Shown here: positions 41,066 through 48,897 of the stretch, piece after piece
Position numbering within the stretch: the stretch's first letter is position 1
Layout of the letters: the number at the start of each line of letters is the position of its first letter
Assembly: GCF_900104445.1 (NCBI RefSeq)
Contig: NZ_FNJI01000004.1
Location: forward strand, 1-64,000
Direction of reading: 5' to 3'
Source: Desulforhopalus singaporensis
Lineage (GTDB): Bacteria > Desulfobacterota > Desulfobulbia > Desulfobulbales > Desulfocapsaceae
Length of the DNA: 64,000 nucleotides
Notes under the pieces: model-generated
What the model saw: only the letters and a program-made list of their open reading frames with translations
Database searches by the model: none
What the model was told of the DNA's origin: nothing
Position numbers and translations under genes: made by a program

Positions 41066-42244
41066 ATGGGACACCATAGCGAGGGAAAAAATAGCATAGT
41101 ACCGCTCATCGACCGTCTCAACAGATATCCCGTCGGCCTGCCTGACAGTGATACCCTGCGGCAAATCCTCTCTCTTCTGTTCAGTGAAGAGGAGGCCTTT
41201 ATCGCTTCGAGATTTCCGCTCACCGAGGCAACGCTTGGCGAGCTTGCAAAAGCCACCGACTGGCCTGAGGAGCGGCTGGAGTTACGGCTTGAGGCGATGG
41301 CGGAAAAAGGGCTGGTGTTCGACTCCGAGTATGGCGGCAGCAGGTACTATGTGCTGATGCCTGGTCTTATCGGTTTCTTTGAGTTCACCTTCATGAAGCA
41401 GCGCCAGGACCTTCCGGTAAAGGAGCTGGCAAAGCTTATGGAGGAGTATCTCTACGGTGATCCGGAGCGGAAAATGGGCAGGGAGTTTTTCGGTTCGAAA
41501 ACCCCCCTCACCAGATCCCTGGTCTATGAAGAGCATATCCCGGTGAGCTCGCGGGTCATGACCTATGAGCGGGCCAGTGAAATCATCAGGAACAGCGAAT
41601 ACGGGGCGGTCGGCATGTGTTACTGCCGGCATAAAAACGAGCATCTGGGCAAAAGTTGTGAAAAACAGGCCCCTGTCGATGGGATTTGTATCTCTCTGGG
41701 CAGTGCCGCCAAATTTATGGTACGGAGGGGCTTTGCCGAGAAGAGCAGCAAGGAGGAACTGCTCGCCATTCTCGCCCGGGCCAGGGAGCTGAATCTGACC
41801 CATGTAACCGATAACATCAGGCATAAACCGTCCTTTATCTGCAACTGCTGTTCCTGTTGCTGCGAGCTTCTTGGCGGGGTACAGCAGGGGTTTTACGCTG
41901 GGGTGGCCAAAACCGGCTTTACCCTGGCAGTGGATAGTCAGAGCTGTTGCGGCTGCACTCTTTGCGCCAAGGCTTGTAATGTCGGCGCGCTGCAGATGGC
42001 CGGCGACAGGGGCAAGGAATCCGGCGCCAAGGCGGCGGCGGATCCGGCCAGATGTCTTGGCTGCGGCGCCTGCATCGCTGTCTGCCCCACCGGGTCGCTG
42101 GTGCTGCAACCTTATAAGCGAATCGATCCTCCGGAGAAGAAGAAGGATCTTTTCAAGCAGATCCTCAGGGAGAAAAAACGGCTTGGTCCATATGTTTTTG
42201 CCACGATAAAGACCATCCTCATGCGAAAATTGAAGATGAACTGA
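41066..42244 (+). CDS. Winged-helix/cysteine-rich protein with two [4Fe-4S] ferredoxin motifs
   Basis: 392 residues. Residues 25-100 look like a winged-helix fold (LRQILSLLFSEEEAFIASRFPLTEATLGELAKATDW ... GGSRYYVL). Then come GMCYCRH-x3-H (Cys185, Cys187, His189, His193), Cys198 and Cys208, a dense cluster CNCCSCCC (259-266), and two ferredoxin motifs (CCGCTLCAKAC 294-304 and CLGCGACIAVCP 330-341). Two [4Fe-4S] clusters are very likely, and the middle cysteines could hold another metal centre. It is transcribed just after the second acyl-CoA dehydrogenase, so an electron-acceptor role is possible. Similar proteins occur in other anaerobes, but no function is established to my knowledge. Confidence 0.8.
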   Translation: MGHHSEGKNSIVPLIDRLNRYPVGLPDSDTLRQILSLLFSEEEAFIASRFPLTEATLGELAKATDWPEERLELRLEAMAEKGLVFDSEYGGSRYYVLMPGLIGFFEFTFMKQRQDLPVKELAKLMEEYLYGDPERKMGREFFGSKTPLTRSLVYEEHIPVSSRVMTYERASEIIRNSEYGAVGMCYCRHKNEHLGKSCEKQAPVDGICISLGSAAKFMVRRGFAEKSSKEELLAILARARELNLTHVTDNIRHKPSFICNCCSCCCELLGGVQQGFYAGVAKTGFTLAVDSQSCCGCTLCAKACNVGALQMAGDRGKESGAKAAADPARCLGCGACIAVCPTGSLVLQPYKRIDPPEKKKDLFKQILREKKRLGPYVFATIKTILMRKLKMN

Positions 42245-42560
42245 AAAACTCTCTTGTCATCCGCATGTGTCCTGAGCTCTCATGATAGAGCTGTTCACGG
42301 CTCAACGCCACAGCCCGGTTGCACCTGCTGCGGCCCCAACCGGGCTGTGGCGTTGAGCCAGAGAAACATAATGACCTGACCCGCGAAGCTGAATTTTTGT
42401 TGTAAACCGAAAATACTTTGATAATTTAGCAATTTCCGGTTTCACTGTGGAGCCATGAAGCTGTGGTTGAGGTCAACAATTCCGCAAGCAGTCGGAGTTG
42501 GGGGCTGTGATGGTCAGTTATCCGGCGTTGCACCTCTGCGCCGGGGGGAAGTTGCTGAAG
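42245..42560. other. 316-base region downstream of the acyl-CoA cluster
   Basis: No credible gene. It contains a small AGCTCT/AGAGCT hairpin (42275-42280 with 42287-42292) and the very long perfect inverted repeat at 42299-42359, described separately. The remainder (42360-42560) carries the promoter region of the Gate-domain gene but no clear boxes. Confidence 0.5.
42299..42359. repeat. Perfect 23-bp inverted repeat with 15-base loop
   Basis: The 23 bases at 42299-42321 are the exact reverse complement of 42337-42359; the loop is 42322-42336. It begins 55 bases after the Fe-S gene stop. The stem is GC-rich and would form a very stable RNA hairpin, but neither side has a T tract, so a simple intrinsic terminator is unlikely. 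Confidence 0.85.
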
Positions 42561-43523
42561 ATGAGAGTTTTGGGAACAAGAATAGTAGCGTGGTGGCAGC
42601 CGCTCATAAAAGAGACGGCATTTGCCAGCTGGACGCTTATCAAGATAATGGTGCCGGTGTTGATCATCACCCGGATTCTGGAGCAATTCGGTCTTGTTGG
42701 CGCGGTCAGTTCTTTTCTGGAACCGGTGATGAACCTGATAGGGTTGCCCGGAGAGCTTGGCCTGGTCTGGGCTACGGCCATCCTCACCACGCTCTATGGG
42801 GCAATGGCTGTTTTTGCCACATTGGCGCCGGGACTTGAACTCAGCGTTGCACAGGTTACTGTGCTCTGTTCCGCCATGCTGGTGGCTCATTCTCTGCCGA
42901 TAGAGGTTTCCATCAGCAAGAAGGCGGGGGCGCCGGTTGTTCCCATAATCGTGCTCAGGCTTGGCGGCGCGGTGGTCTATTGTCTACTGCTTCACCATTT
43001 CTGTATTGGTGCAGAACTCTGGCAGCAGGACGCGGAGATTTTCTGGATAGGTCCACCAGGGAATCAGGGGCACCTGGCCTGGGGTGTTGGCCAGCTCATG
43101 AATCTGGGGCTGATAGTCCTGGTTATCCTGGGTGTTTTGCTTATCATGCGCGTCCTGCGCGCTGTGGGCATTCTCGGCCTCATGGAGCGGTTACTGGCTC
43201 CGGTGGTCTCATTTCTCGGCATGACCCGCCGGGCTGTCTCCGTTGTCGTGGTGGGTATGGTCATGGGGCTGGGAATAGGCGGCGCCCTGATCATCAAGGA
43301 AACCGGCAGCGGAAAACTCGGCAAAAGTGAGATTGTGAATTCGATGGTGCTGATCTCTCTTTGCCACAGCCTGGTGGAGGATACCCTGGTCATGGCGGCC
43401 CTTGGCGGGCAACTGGGCGGTATCTTGTGGGGAAGGATGGTGTTCTCGCTTATCGCCACCTTCATTATCGTGCAAGTGGCCGCCAGGCTGGCGACAGCAA
43501 AGATTGTTTCCCGGTCGGTGTGA
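42561..43523 (+). CDS. Gate-domain (SpmA/SpmB-like) membrane protein
   Basis: About 320 residues from the ATG at 42561 (MRVLGTRIVAWW), with GGGGAAG about 9 bases upstream. Two Gate (nucleoside-recognition) domains and roughly eight membrane helices are seen. The first half is IVLRLGG-like with LTTLYGAMAVFATLAPG and SKKAGAPVVP. The second half repeats the pattern with MTRRAVSVVVVGMVMGLGIGGALIIKE and SLCHSLVEDTLVMAALGG. Proteins of this kind appear as stand-alone membrane gates of unknown solute in many anaerobes. It is transcribed alone, convergent with merR. Whether it moves a nucleoside, ion or acid is not readable. Confidence 0.82.
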   Translation: MRVLGTRIVAWWQPLIKETAFASWTLIKIMVPVLIITRILEQFGLVGAVSSFLEPVMNLIGLPGELGLVWATAILTTLYGAMAVFATLAPGLELSVAQVTVLCSAMLVAHSLPIEVSISKKAGAPVVPIIVLRLGGAVVYCLLLHHFCIGAELWQQDAEIFWIGPPGNQGHLAWGVGQLMNLGLIVLVILGVLLIMRVLRAVGILGLMERLLAPVVSFLGMTRRAVSVVVVGMVMGLGIGGALIIKETGSGKLGKSEIVNSMVLISLCHSLVEDTLVMAALGGQLGGILWGRMVFSLIATFIIVQVAARLATAKIVSRSV

Positions 43524-43654
43524 CACGGTATTACAAAAAACCGTTCTTTTTCCCTGATATTTCATCAAATATCAGGGGGAAGACGTAAAAATATCTGGTT
43601 AAAAGCGTTATTTGTGCCGGACGGACCAGAGACAACAGATGTGGGGGCCAGGGC

Positions 43655-44074
43655 TCACTGGATTTTTGATTCGGGTTTACCGTTTGTGGCGAGAAAGTCG
43701 GTGATGCGTACGCGGTAGTTGACAATGTCCTTGCGCAGGGAAGAAAGGTTTGCCATCTTTTCGTCTATCTGGGCGATGTGGGTGTCCAGTATCTTGATCA
43801 GCTTCGGGGTGATGGTGTTGAAATTTTTCTGGTTGATGTCGAAGAGGTTCGACAACTCCTGCATATCCTTGAGGGGGACACCCATAGCCTTGAGCTTGAG
43901 GATAAACTTGAGCCGCAGGACATCATCGTCGCTGTAGGACCTCGTGGATCCGCCAAGCCTGTCGGATTTTCCCATCAATCCTATTTCTTCGTAGTAGCGA
44001 ATTGTCCGGGTGGTGATATTAAGGCTTTTTGCCAGTTCGCCTATCTGTATTGGTTTGTGACCTGTTTTTGCCAT
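43655..44074 (-). CDS. MerR-family transcriptional regulator
   Basis: 139 residues. The N-terminal winged helix-turn-helix reads IQIGELAKSLNITTRTIRYYEEIGLM. It is followed by the MerR wing (GSTRSYSDDDVLRLKFI) and a long coiled-coil (about 85-130). There is no metal-binding cysteine pair, so it is not a classic metal sensor. Small MerR proteins of this shape include LiuR, which regulates branched-chain and fatty acid degradation in other proteobacteria; assignment to that role here is inference. It is divergent from the ETF operon. The motif CTTTACGT / ACGTAAAG occurs next to both genes. Confidence 0.9.
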   Translation of the reverse strand: MAKTGHKPIQIGELAKSLNITTRTIRYYEEIGLMGKSDRLGGSTRSYSDDDVLRLKFILKLKAMGVPLKDMQELSNLFDINQKNFNTITPKLIKILDTHIAQIDEKMANLSSLRKDIVNYRVRITDFLATNGKPESKIQ

Positions 44075-44086
44075 CCTGTGTAATCT

Positions 44087-44146
44087 CCTTTACCTTTACG
44101 TAACACGTTTCATCGCAAATTACCATGGGCCGGTTTCCGGTGTCAA
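44087..44146 (-). promoter_or_regulatory. merR promoter with putative autoregulatory site
   Basis: On the minus strand TTGACA (44146-44141), 18 bases, then TAATTT (44122-44117). Downstream is GTTACGTAAAGGTAAAGG (44104-44087), which runs into the GGAG ribosome-binding site. A regulator bound here would block transcription or translation of merR. Confidence 0.55.
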
Positions 44147-44214
44147 ATAAAAAATTATACTTTTGTGAAGAACGAAGGGGTGATCCGGTAAATGAGGCAC
44201 AGAGTTGAAATTGT

Positions 44215-44244
44215 CTTGACCTTTACGTAAACAAATTTTATATA
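44215..44244 (+). promoter_or_regulatory. ETF-operon promoter with putative MerR operator
   Basis: TTGACC (44216-44221), exactly 17 bases, then TATATA (44239-44244). The motif CTTGACCTTTACGTAAAC (44215-44232) overlaps the -35 box and spacer; its reverse complement contains ACGTAAAGGTCAAG. The spacer is 17, not the 19 of classic MerR-activated promoters, which suits repression. Confidence 0.65.
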
Positions 44245-44310
44245 AAGGGAGAAAATTCAGGAATTTTGTACGGGTCAATACCCACATGCAACTGCCGACT
44301 GGAGAGGATT

Positions 44311-46293
44311 ATGGAGTTTACACGGGAGATTTACTGGAATGTTGGGCATGGTGCATCGACTTTGATTCCCATGTATCTGTTGACGATTGTGGCCCTGGCA
44401 CTGCTGGTAAAAGGCATATGGCAAAGGGTGCAGGTGTACAGGACCGGGCTTCCGCTGGTGCGAAACGATCAGGTCGCAACCAGGCTGCTGCGCGTAGTCG
44501 ACAACGTTTTGCTGCAGAAAAAAGTTGTCCAGGTAGCGTGGCCGGGAATGTTGCACGGTCTTTTCTTCTGGGGCTTCGGGCTGCTGTTTATCGGTACCGT
44601 CCTCATTGTCATTCAGGCGGATTTTACCGACCTTCTTTTCGACGTGAAATTTTTAACAGGCACCTTCTACAAACTTTTTTCCATCGTTCTCGATATCGCC
44701 GGTCTGCTGTGCATCCTGATGCTCGGCGGCCTGTTGGTGCGCCGGTATTTTTTTCCGCCGGAGGGACTTGAAACCAAAAGTGACGATGCCGTCATGCATG
44801 GTATGCTGTTGGCTATTTTGATCACCGGATTTATCATCGAAGGGGCGAGGATGGCCGTAACCGAGCTCGGTACCCCCCTTGCTCCCTGGTCGCCCGTCGG
44901 CCTGGTGGTAGCCAAGGCCGTGAGTCCCATTGGCGAAAATGGGTTGCTGGCCCTGCATAAGGTGACTTGGTGGGTCCACTTGCTGCTTGTGATGGTCTTC
45001 TTCTATCTGATTCCGGCAACCAAGTTCCGTCATATCCTCACCACCAGCGCCAACTATTTCTTCAGCGATCTCGGCCCCAAAGGCAAGCTGGTCAATCTCG
45101 ACCTGGAAGACGAGGATAAGGAGACCTTCGGCGCGAGCTCACTCAAGGAGCTGACCTGGAAGGATATTTTTGACGGCGACGCCTGTACCCAGTGCAAGAG
45201 ATGCCAGGATCGCTGTCCCGCCTACAATACCGACAAACCGCTTTCCCCCATGAAGCTGGTGCGGGAAATCACCCGGATCGCCCATGACGATCCGGAGGGC
45301 AACATGATCGAGCTGTGCGACAAGGATGCCATCTGGTCCTGTACCACCTGCCGCGCCTGCCAGGAGATCTGTCCGGCGGCCATCGAGCATGTCGGCAAGA
45401 TCATCGAGCTGCGCCGTTCCATGGTCCTCATGGAAGGGGAATTCCCGGGGGAAGAGGTCATGACCGCGATGGAGGCCACCGAGGTCAACGGTAATCCACT
45501 GGGCATGGGGTATGCCGAGAGGGGCGACTGGGCCGAGGATCTGGGGATAAAGACGCTGGCCCAGGACAGTGAAGTTGATGTCCTCTATTTCGTCGGCTGT
45601 TATGGCTCGTTTGACAAGCGAAACATCAAGGTGGCAAAGAGTTTCGTGAAGTTGTGCCAGGCGGCCGGCGTCAAAGTCGGAATTTTGGGCAAGGAAGAGA
45701 AATGTTGCGGGGAGCCGATGCGCAAGATGGGCAATGAGTATCTGTACCAGACCCTGGCGATGGAAAATATCGAAATGATTAAGGCCTACGATGTCGCAAA
45801 AATCGTAACCAGCTGTCCCCACTGTTACAATACCCTGAACAAGGATTACCGGGATCTCGGCCTGGAAACCGAGGTTGTCACCTATACTGTTTTCCTTAAA
45901 GAGCTTATCGATTCCGGCAGATTGCGAATAAGCGGCGGGGAACTGTCGTGTACCTATCACGATTCCTGTTATCTCGGTCGTCATAACGATATATATGATC
46001 CTCCGCGGGAGTTGTTGAAGCTGGCCGGGGCAGCGATCAGCGAGATGGACAAGAACAGGGCGGAGGGATTCTGCTGCAGCGCCGGTGGCGGCCGCATTCT
46101 TGCTGAAGAAAAACTGGGCGAGAGGATTAACGTCAAGCGGGTAAATATGGCTGTAGAGACTGGTGCTGAGGTACTGGTTTCCAACTGTCCGTTCTGTCTC
46201 ACCATGTTTGAGGACGGAGTAAAGGGGGCAGAGGCTGAAGATAAGCTTCAGCCCAGAGATATTGCGGAAATATTAGCTGAACGGCTGGGTTGA
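44311..46293 (+). CDS. Membrane Fe-S oxidoreductase linking ETF to the quinone pool
   Basis: 660 residues from the ATG at 44311, with GGAGAGG just upstream. The first 240 residues have about six membrane helices resembling nitrate-reductase gamma/heme b subunits (REIYWNVGHGAST, LLVRRYFFPPEGLE). Two [4Fe-4S] motifs follow (CTQCKRCQDRCP and CTTCRACQEICP). The C-terminus has two CCG domains (GCYGSFD ... CCGEP, and CYLGRHN ... CCSAGGG), as in heterodisulfide reductase HdrB/D. It lies upstream of etfB and etfA. Proteins of this layout have been described as membrane ETF:(mena)quinone oxidoreductases, so it probably feeds acyl-CoA dehydrogenase electrons to the membrane. The ordering is confident; the electron direction is inference. 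Confidence 0.9.
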   Translation: MEFTREIYWNVGHGASTLIPMYLLTIVALALLVKGIWQRVQVYRTGLPLVRNDQVATRLLRVVDNVLLQKKVVQVAWPGMLHGLFFWGFGLLFIGTVLIVIQADFTDLLFDVKFLTGTFYKLFSIVLDIAGLLCILMLGGLLVRRYFFPPEGLETKSDDAVMHGMLLAILITGFIIEGARMAVTELGTPLAPWSPVGLVVAKAVSPIGENGLLALHKVTWWVHLLLVMVFFYLIPATKFRHILTTSANYFFSDLGPKGKLVNLDLEDEDKETFGASSLKELTWKDIFDGDACTQCKRCQDRCPAYNTDKPLSPMKLVREITRIAHDDPEGNMIELCDKDAIWSCTTCRACQEICPAAIEHVGKIIELRRSMVLMEGEFPGEEVMTAMEATEVNGNPLGMGYAERGDWAEDLGIKTLAQDSEVDVLYFVGCYGSFDKRNIKVAKSFVKLCQAAGVKVGILGKEEKCCGEPMRKMGNEYLYQTLAMENIEMIKAYDVAKIVTSCPHCYNTLNKDYRDLGLETEVVTYTVFLKELIDSGRLRISGGELSCTYHDSCYLGRHNDIYDPPRELLKLAGAAISEMDKNRAEGFCCSAGGGRILAEEKLGERINVKRVNMAVETGAEVLVSNCPFCLTMFEDGVKGAEAEDKLQPRDIAEILAERLG

Positions 46294-46336
46294 AACATGA
46301 CGATTGATCCGGCCATATAAAAACTGGAGGGATGGT

Positions 46337-47110
46337 ATGAAAATTTTGGTCTGTATAAAACAGGTTCCCGACATGGAATCCAAGTTTAAGATTGACGATG
46401 CCGGCACTTGGTACTCCAAGGCGGATCTCGCCTGGCGCATGAACGAATACGACGAATACGCTGTCGAACAGGCTGTCCAGGTGAAAGAGCAGCTGAAGGA
46501 AGGCGATATTACGGTGCTCTGTATCGGTTCCGATAAGGTGAAAGAGACGATGAAGAAAGCGCTCGCCATGGGTTGTGACCGCGGCGCCCATGTCAGCGAC
46601 GAAGATTCGAGCCTCAAAGAGCCGCTGCAGATTGCCGGCGTCATAGCCGAGTATGCACGGGATAAGGGATTTGACCTCATCTTTACCGGGATGCAGTCCC
46701 AGGACCGGGGAAGCGGCCAGGTAGGGCTGCTGGTCGCCGAGATGCTGGGGCTACCTGGGGTTAGTACCGTTGTCGATTTTTCAATCGAAGGCGGTGTGAT
46801 CGCAGCCAAGAGGGAGCTGGAAGGAGGAATGAAGGCGTGTGTGTCGCTCAAGGTGCCCGCGGTCATTACCTGTCAGCTGGGACTGAATACCCCGCGTTAC
46901 CCGACCCTGCCCAACATAATGAAAGCCAAGAAGAAAGAGCTTATTTCGACGCCGATTGCCGAGCTGCTTAAGGTGGACGCTAGACAGGGAACGGAGAAGA
47001 TGTATTTTCCGGAAAAGAAAGGCGGCGGCCTGGTGCTCGAAGGGGAGACCCCCGAGCTTGTGGAACAGCTGGTCAAGATTCTCAAAGAAAAAACGTCAGT
47101 GCTGTCGTAA
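46337..47110 (+). CDS. etfB: Electron transfer flavoprotein, beta subunit
   Basis: 257 residues from the ATG at 46337, with GGAGGG close upstream. Landmarks are MKILVCIKQVPD, MNEYDEYAVEQAVQVKE, and the signature block TGMQSQDRGSGQVGLLVAEMLGLPGVSTVVDF. The beta subunit binds AMP and, with EtfA, forms the heterodimer that collects electrons from acyl-CoA dehydrogenases. I see no sign of a second FAD-binding residue set that would prove bifurcation; that would need alignment. etfA follows after 12 bases. A GGAG ribosome-binding site is present. Confidence 0.95.
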   Translation: MKILVCIKQVPDMESKFKIDDAGTWYSKADLAWRMNEYDEYAVEQAVQVKEQLKEGDITVLCIGSDKVKETMKKALAMGCDRGAHVSDEDSSLKEPLQIAGVIAEYARDKGFDLIFTGMQSQDRGSGQVGLLVAEMLGLPGVSTVVDFSIEGGVIAAKRELEGGMKACVSLKVPAVITCQLGLNTPRYPTLPNIMKAKKKELISTPIAELLKVDARQGTEKMYFPEKKGGGLVLEGETPELVEQLVKILKEKTSVLS

Positions 47111-47122
47111 GGAGGAGAGCAT

Positions 47123-48040
47123 ATGAAACTGTTACTTGTTGCTGAAAGCCGTGAGGGCAAACTCCTGAACTCCAGCTATGAACTGGTCGCGTTCGCCCGG
47201 GAATTGGGCGCTGATACCGCTATGTTTCTGGTCGGCGCCGAAGGTGATCTGCCGGCTTATGACGGTACCCTCTACCTTGCCGATTCCGGGACTGCGGGGG
47301 AGTATAATCCCAGCTGCCATAAATCACTGATACTTGAAGTGGTGGAGAAGGAAAATCCGGATATGGTCGTATTCTGCCATTCCTCCTACGGCTGGGACCT
47401 GGCCCCGCGAATCGCCTACAGTCTCAATGCGGCCCAGGTTTCGGAAGTGGTTGAGGTGCAAGACGGTCAGTTGGTAGTGCCTGCCTGTAACGCCAAGCTG
47501 CGGCGGAAGGTGAAGACATCCACCGTCAAGACCGTTGTTACACTTCAGGCCGGTGCTTTCGGGCTCACCGAAGAGCCTGCGGGTACGCCCTCGGTGGAAA
47601 AGATAAATCAGGACAGCTCCGACGGTATCGAGTTCACCGGATATGAACAGGCGGAAAGCGGAGGGGTCGATCTCGGTAAAGCCACGATAATCGTCAGTGC
47701 CGGCCGTGGGATAGGCAAACCGGAGAACGTGTCTATAGTGGCGGATCTTGCTGCGGCTCTGGGCGGCGAATATGGTGCAAGCCGGCCAGTGGTCGACGCC
47801 GAGTGGGTCGAACATAACCGCCAGGTCGGAACAACGGGACAGACCGTAGCGCCCAAGCTTTACATCGCCTGCGGAATATCGGGGGCTATTCAGCATCTTG
47901 CCGGCATGAAGAAATCCGAGTTTATAGTAGCCATAAATACCGATAAGGACGCGCCCATAGGTGAGGTAGCCGATGTGCTGGTGGTGGCCGATCTGAAGCA
48001 GCTGGTTCCGGCGCTGACTGAAAAAATCAAATCGCTGTAA
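47123..48040 (+). CDS. etfA: Electron transfer flavoprotein, alpha subunit
   Basis: 305 residues. It has the N-terminal ETF domain and a C-terminal FAD-binding domain with VSAGRGIGKPENVSIVADLAAALGGEYGASRPVVDAEW, then the signature YIACGISGAIQHLAGMKKSEFIVAINTDKDAPIGEVADV. With EtfB it carries one FAD and moves electrons between acyl-CoA dehydrogenases and the membrane Fe-S protein encoded two genes upstream. The operon order (membrane protein, etfB, etfA) argues for a dedicated ETF:quinone unit. Confidence 0.95.
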   Translation: MKLLLVAESREGKLLNSSYELVAFARELGADTAMFLVGAEGDLPAYDGTLYLADSGTAGEYNPSCHKSLILEVVEKENPDMVVFCHSSYGWDLAPRIAYSLNAAQVSEVVEVQDGQLVVPACNAKLRRKVKTSTVKTVVTLQAGAFGLTEEPAGTPSVEKINQDSSDGIEFTGYEQAESGGVDLGKATIIVSAGRGIGKPENVSIVADLAAALGGEYGASRPVVDAEWVEHNRQVGTTGQTVAPKLYIACGISGAIQHLAGMKKSEFIVAINTDKDAPIGEVADVLVVADLKQLVPALTEKIKSL

Positions 48041-48158
48041 AACGTGCCTGGATTCATGGTGAACGTGAACAACAGGGCGCGAAAGCTGCCTTCCGGTTTT
48101 TTCAGCTGGCTCAGGAAAAAGCTCTGAGGGAGTCCGGAAAAATAGGCACCCCCCCATA

Positions 48159-48199
48159 ATTTCCGGTTCCGGTGTTGACCAAGACACCGGGCCGGAAAT
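48159..48199 (+). other. Two-part hairpin upstream of the thioesterase gene
   Basis: ATTTCCGG/CCGGAAAT (48159-48166 with 48192-48199) encloses CCGGTGT/ACACCGG (48169-48175 with 48184-48190). The structure ends 15 bases before the thioesterase start, where no ribosome-binding site is evident. It may separate that gene from the ETF operon, but without a T run it is not a plain intrinsic terminator. Confidence 0.55.
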
Positions 48200-48214
48200 A
48201 AATCACAACAATGG

Positions 48215-48640
48215 ATGCTGAAAGTGAGCTTTGACAATGAAATCAAGATCCGCGGTTATCATGCGGACTTTTACGGGCATGTCAATAATGCCCGGTACCT
48301 GGAATTCTTCGAGGAAGCCCGGTGGACAGGACTTGAGTCGAAAGTTGACCTTATCGCCTGGTCGAAAAAAGGACTCGGGTTTCTCGTGGTGAATATCAAC
48401 ATCAACTACCGCAAGGCAGTACCCGTGGGAGAGACCCTGCTCATTTCAACCGAGCTTGTCGAAGTGGGTAACCGGAGCGCTGTTTTGCGGCAGGAGGCTG
48501 TCTTTAAAGAATCACGAAAAGTTGCAGCCGACTGTCTGGTCACCTTTGTCATTATCGACAAAACAGGTCGTGCGGTGGAAATTACAGGGGATATCAAAAA
48601 AGACCTGGAAAAACTGGAGGTGAGCGCACAACCCGCCTGA
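48215..48640 (+). CDS. 4HBT-type hotdog acyl-CoA thioesterase
   Basis: 141 residues. The hotdog signature DFYGHVNNARYLEFFEEARW (about 17-36) carries the Asp-x-x-x-His-x-N-N catalytic arrangement of 4-hydroxybenzoyl-CoA thioesterase and YbgC-type enzymes. It would hydrolyse acyl-CoA esters in the cytoplasm. It lies 174 bases after etfA, beyond a two-part hairpin, so it may be a separate transcript. No clear ribosome-binding site precedes the ATG; a different start or leaderless-type initiation is possible. It is the second hotdog thioesterase in the window, after YciA. Confidence 0.88.
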   Translation: MLKVSFDNEIKIRGYHADFYGHVNNARYLEFFEEARWTGLESKVDLIAWSKKGLGFLVVNININYRKAVPVGETLLISTELVEVGNRSAVLRQEAVFKESRKVAADCLVTFVIIDKTGRAVEITGDIKKDLEKLEVSAQPA

Positions 48641-48897
48641 CTTTTCTTAAGGGCCATTGAAAGAGGCCCGTAAAATCTTTGAAAGTGTTAGCTATCTGAT
48701 AATATTGACTTTCCTTTTTTTTTGTAATAGAAATCTATTTGTAGACCGTATATTTGTTGACACTGTCTTGTCGGGCACCCCGATTTTACCCTGCAGCTGG
48801 GCAGGAGGCAGCGGCGGGGATGCTTGATGAAGACTGAAGCTGTAGTTGATTTCAGGCCACTGGTTCAAGAGATTATCAACATTAAAGGGAGAGAGAA

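Noticed and set aside
42299-42359. Reading the 23-bp inverted repeat as an ordinary intrinsic terminator
   Set aside because: No T tract follows on either strand; kept as an unexplained repeat instead.
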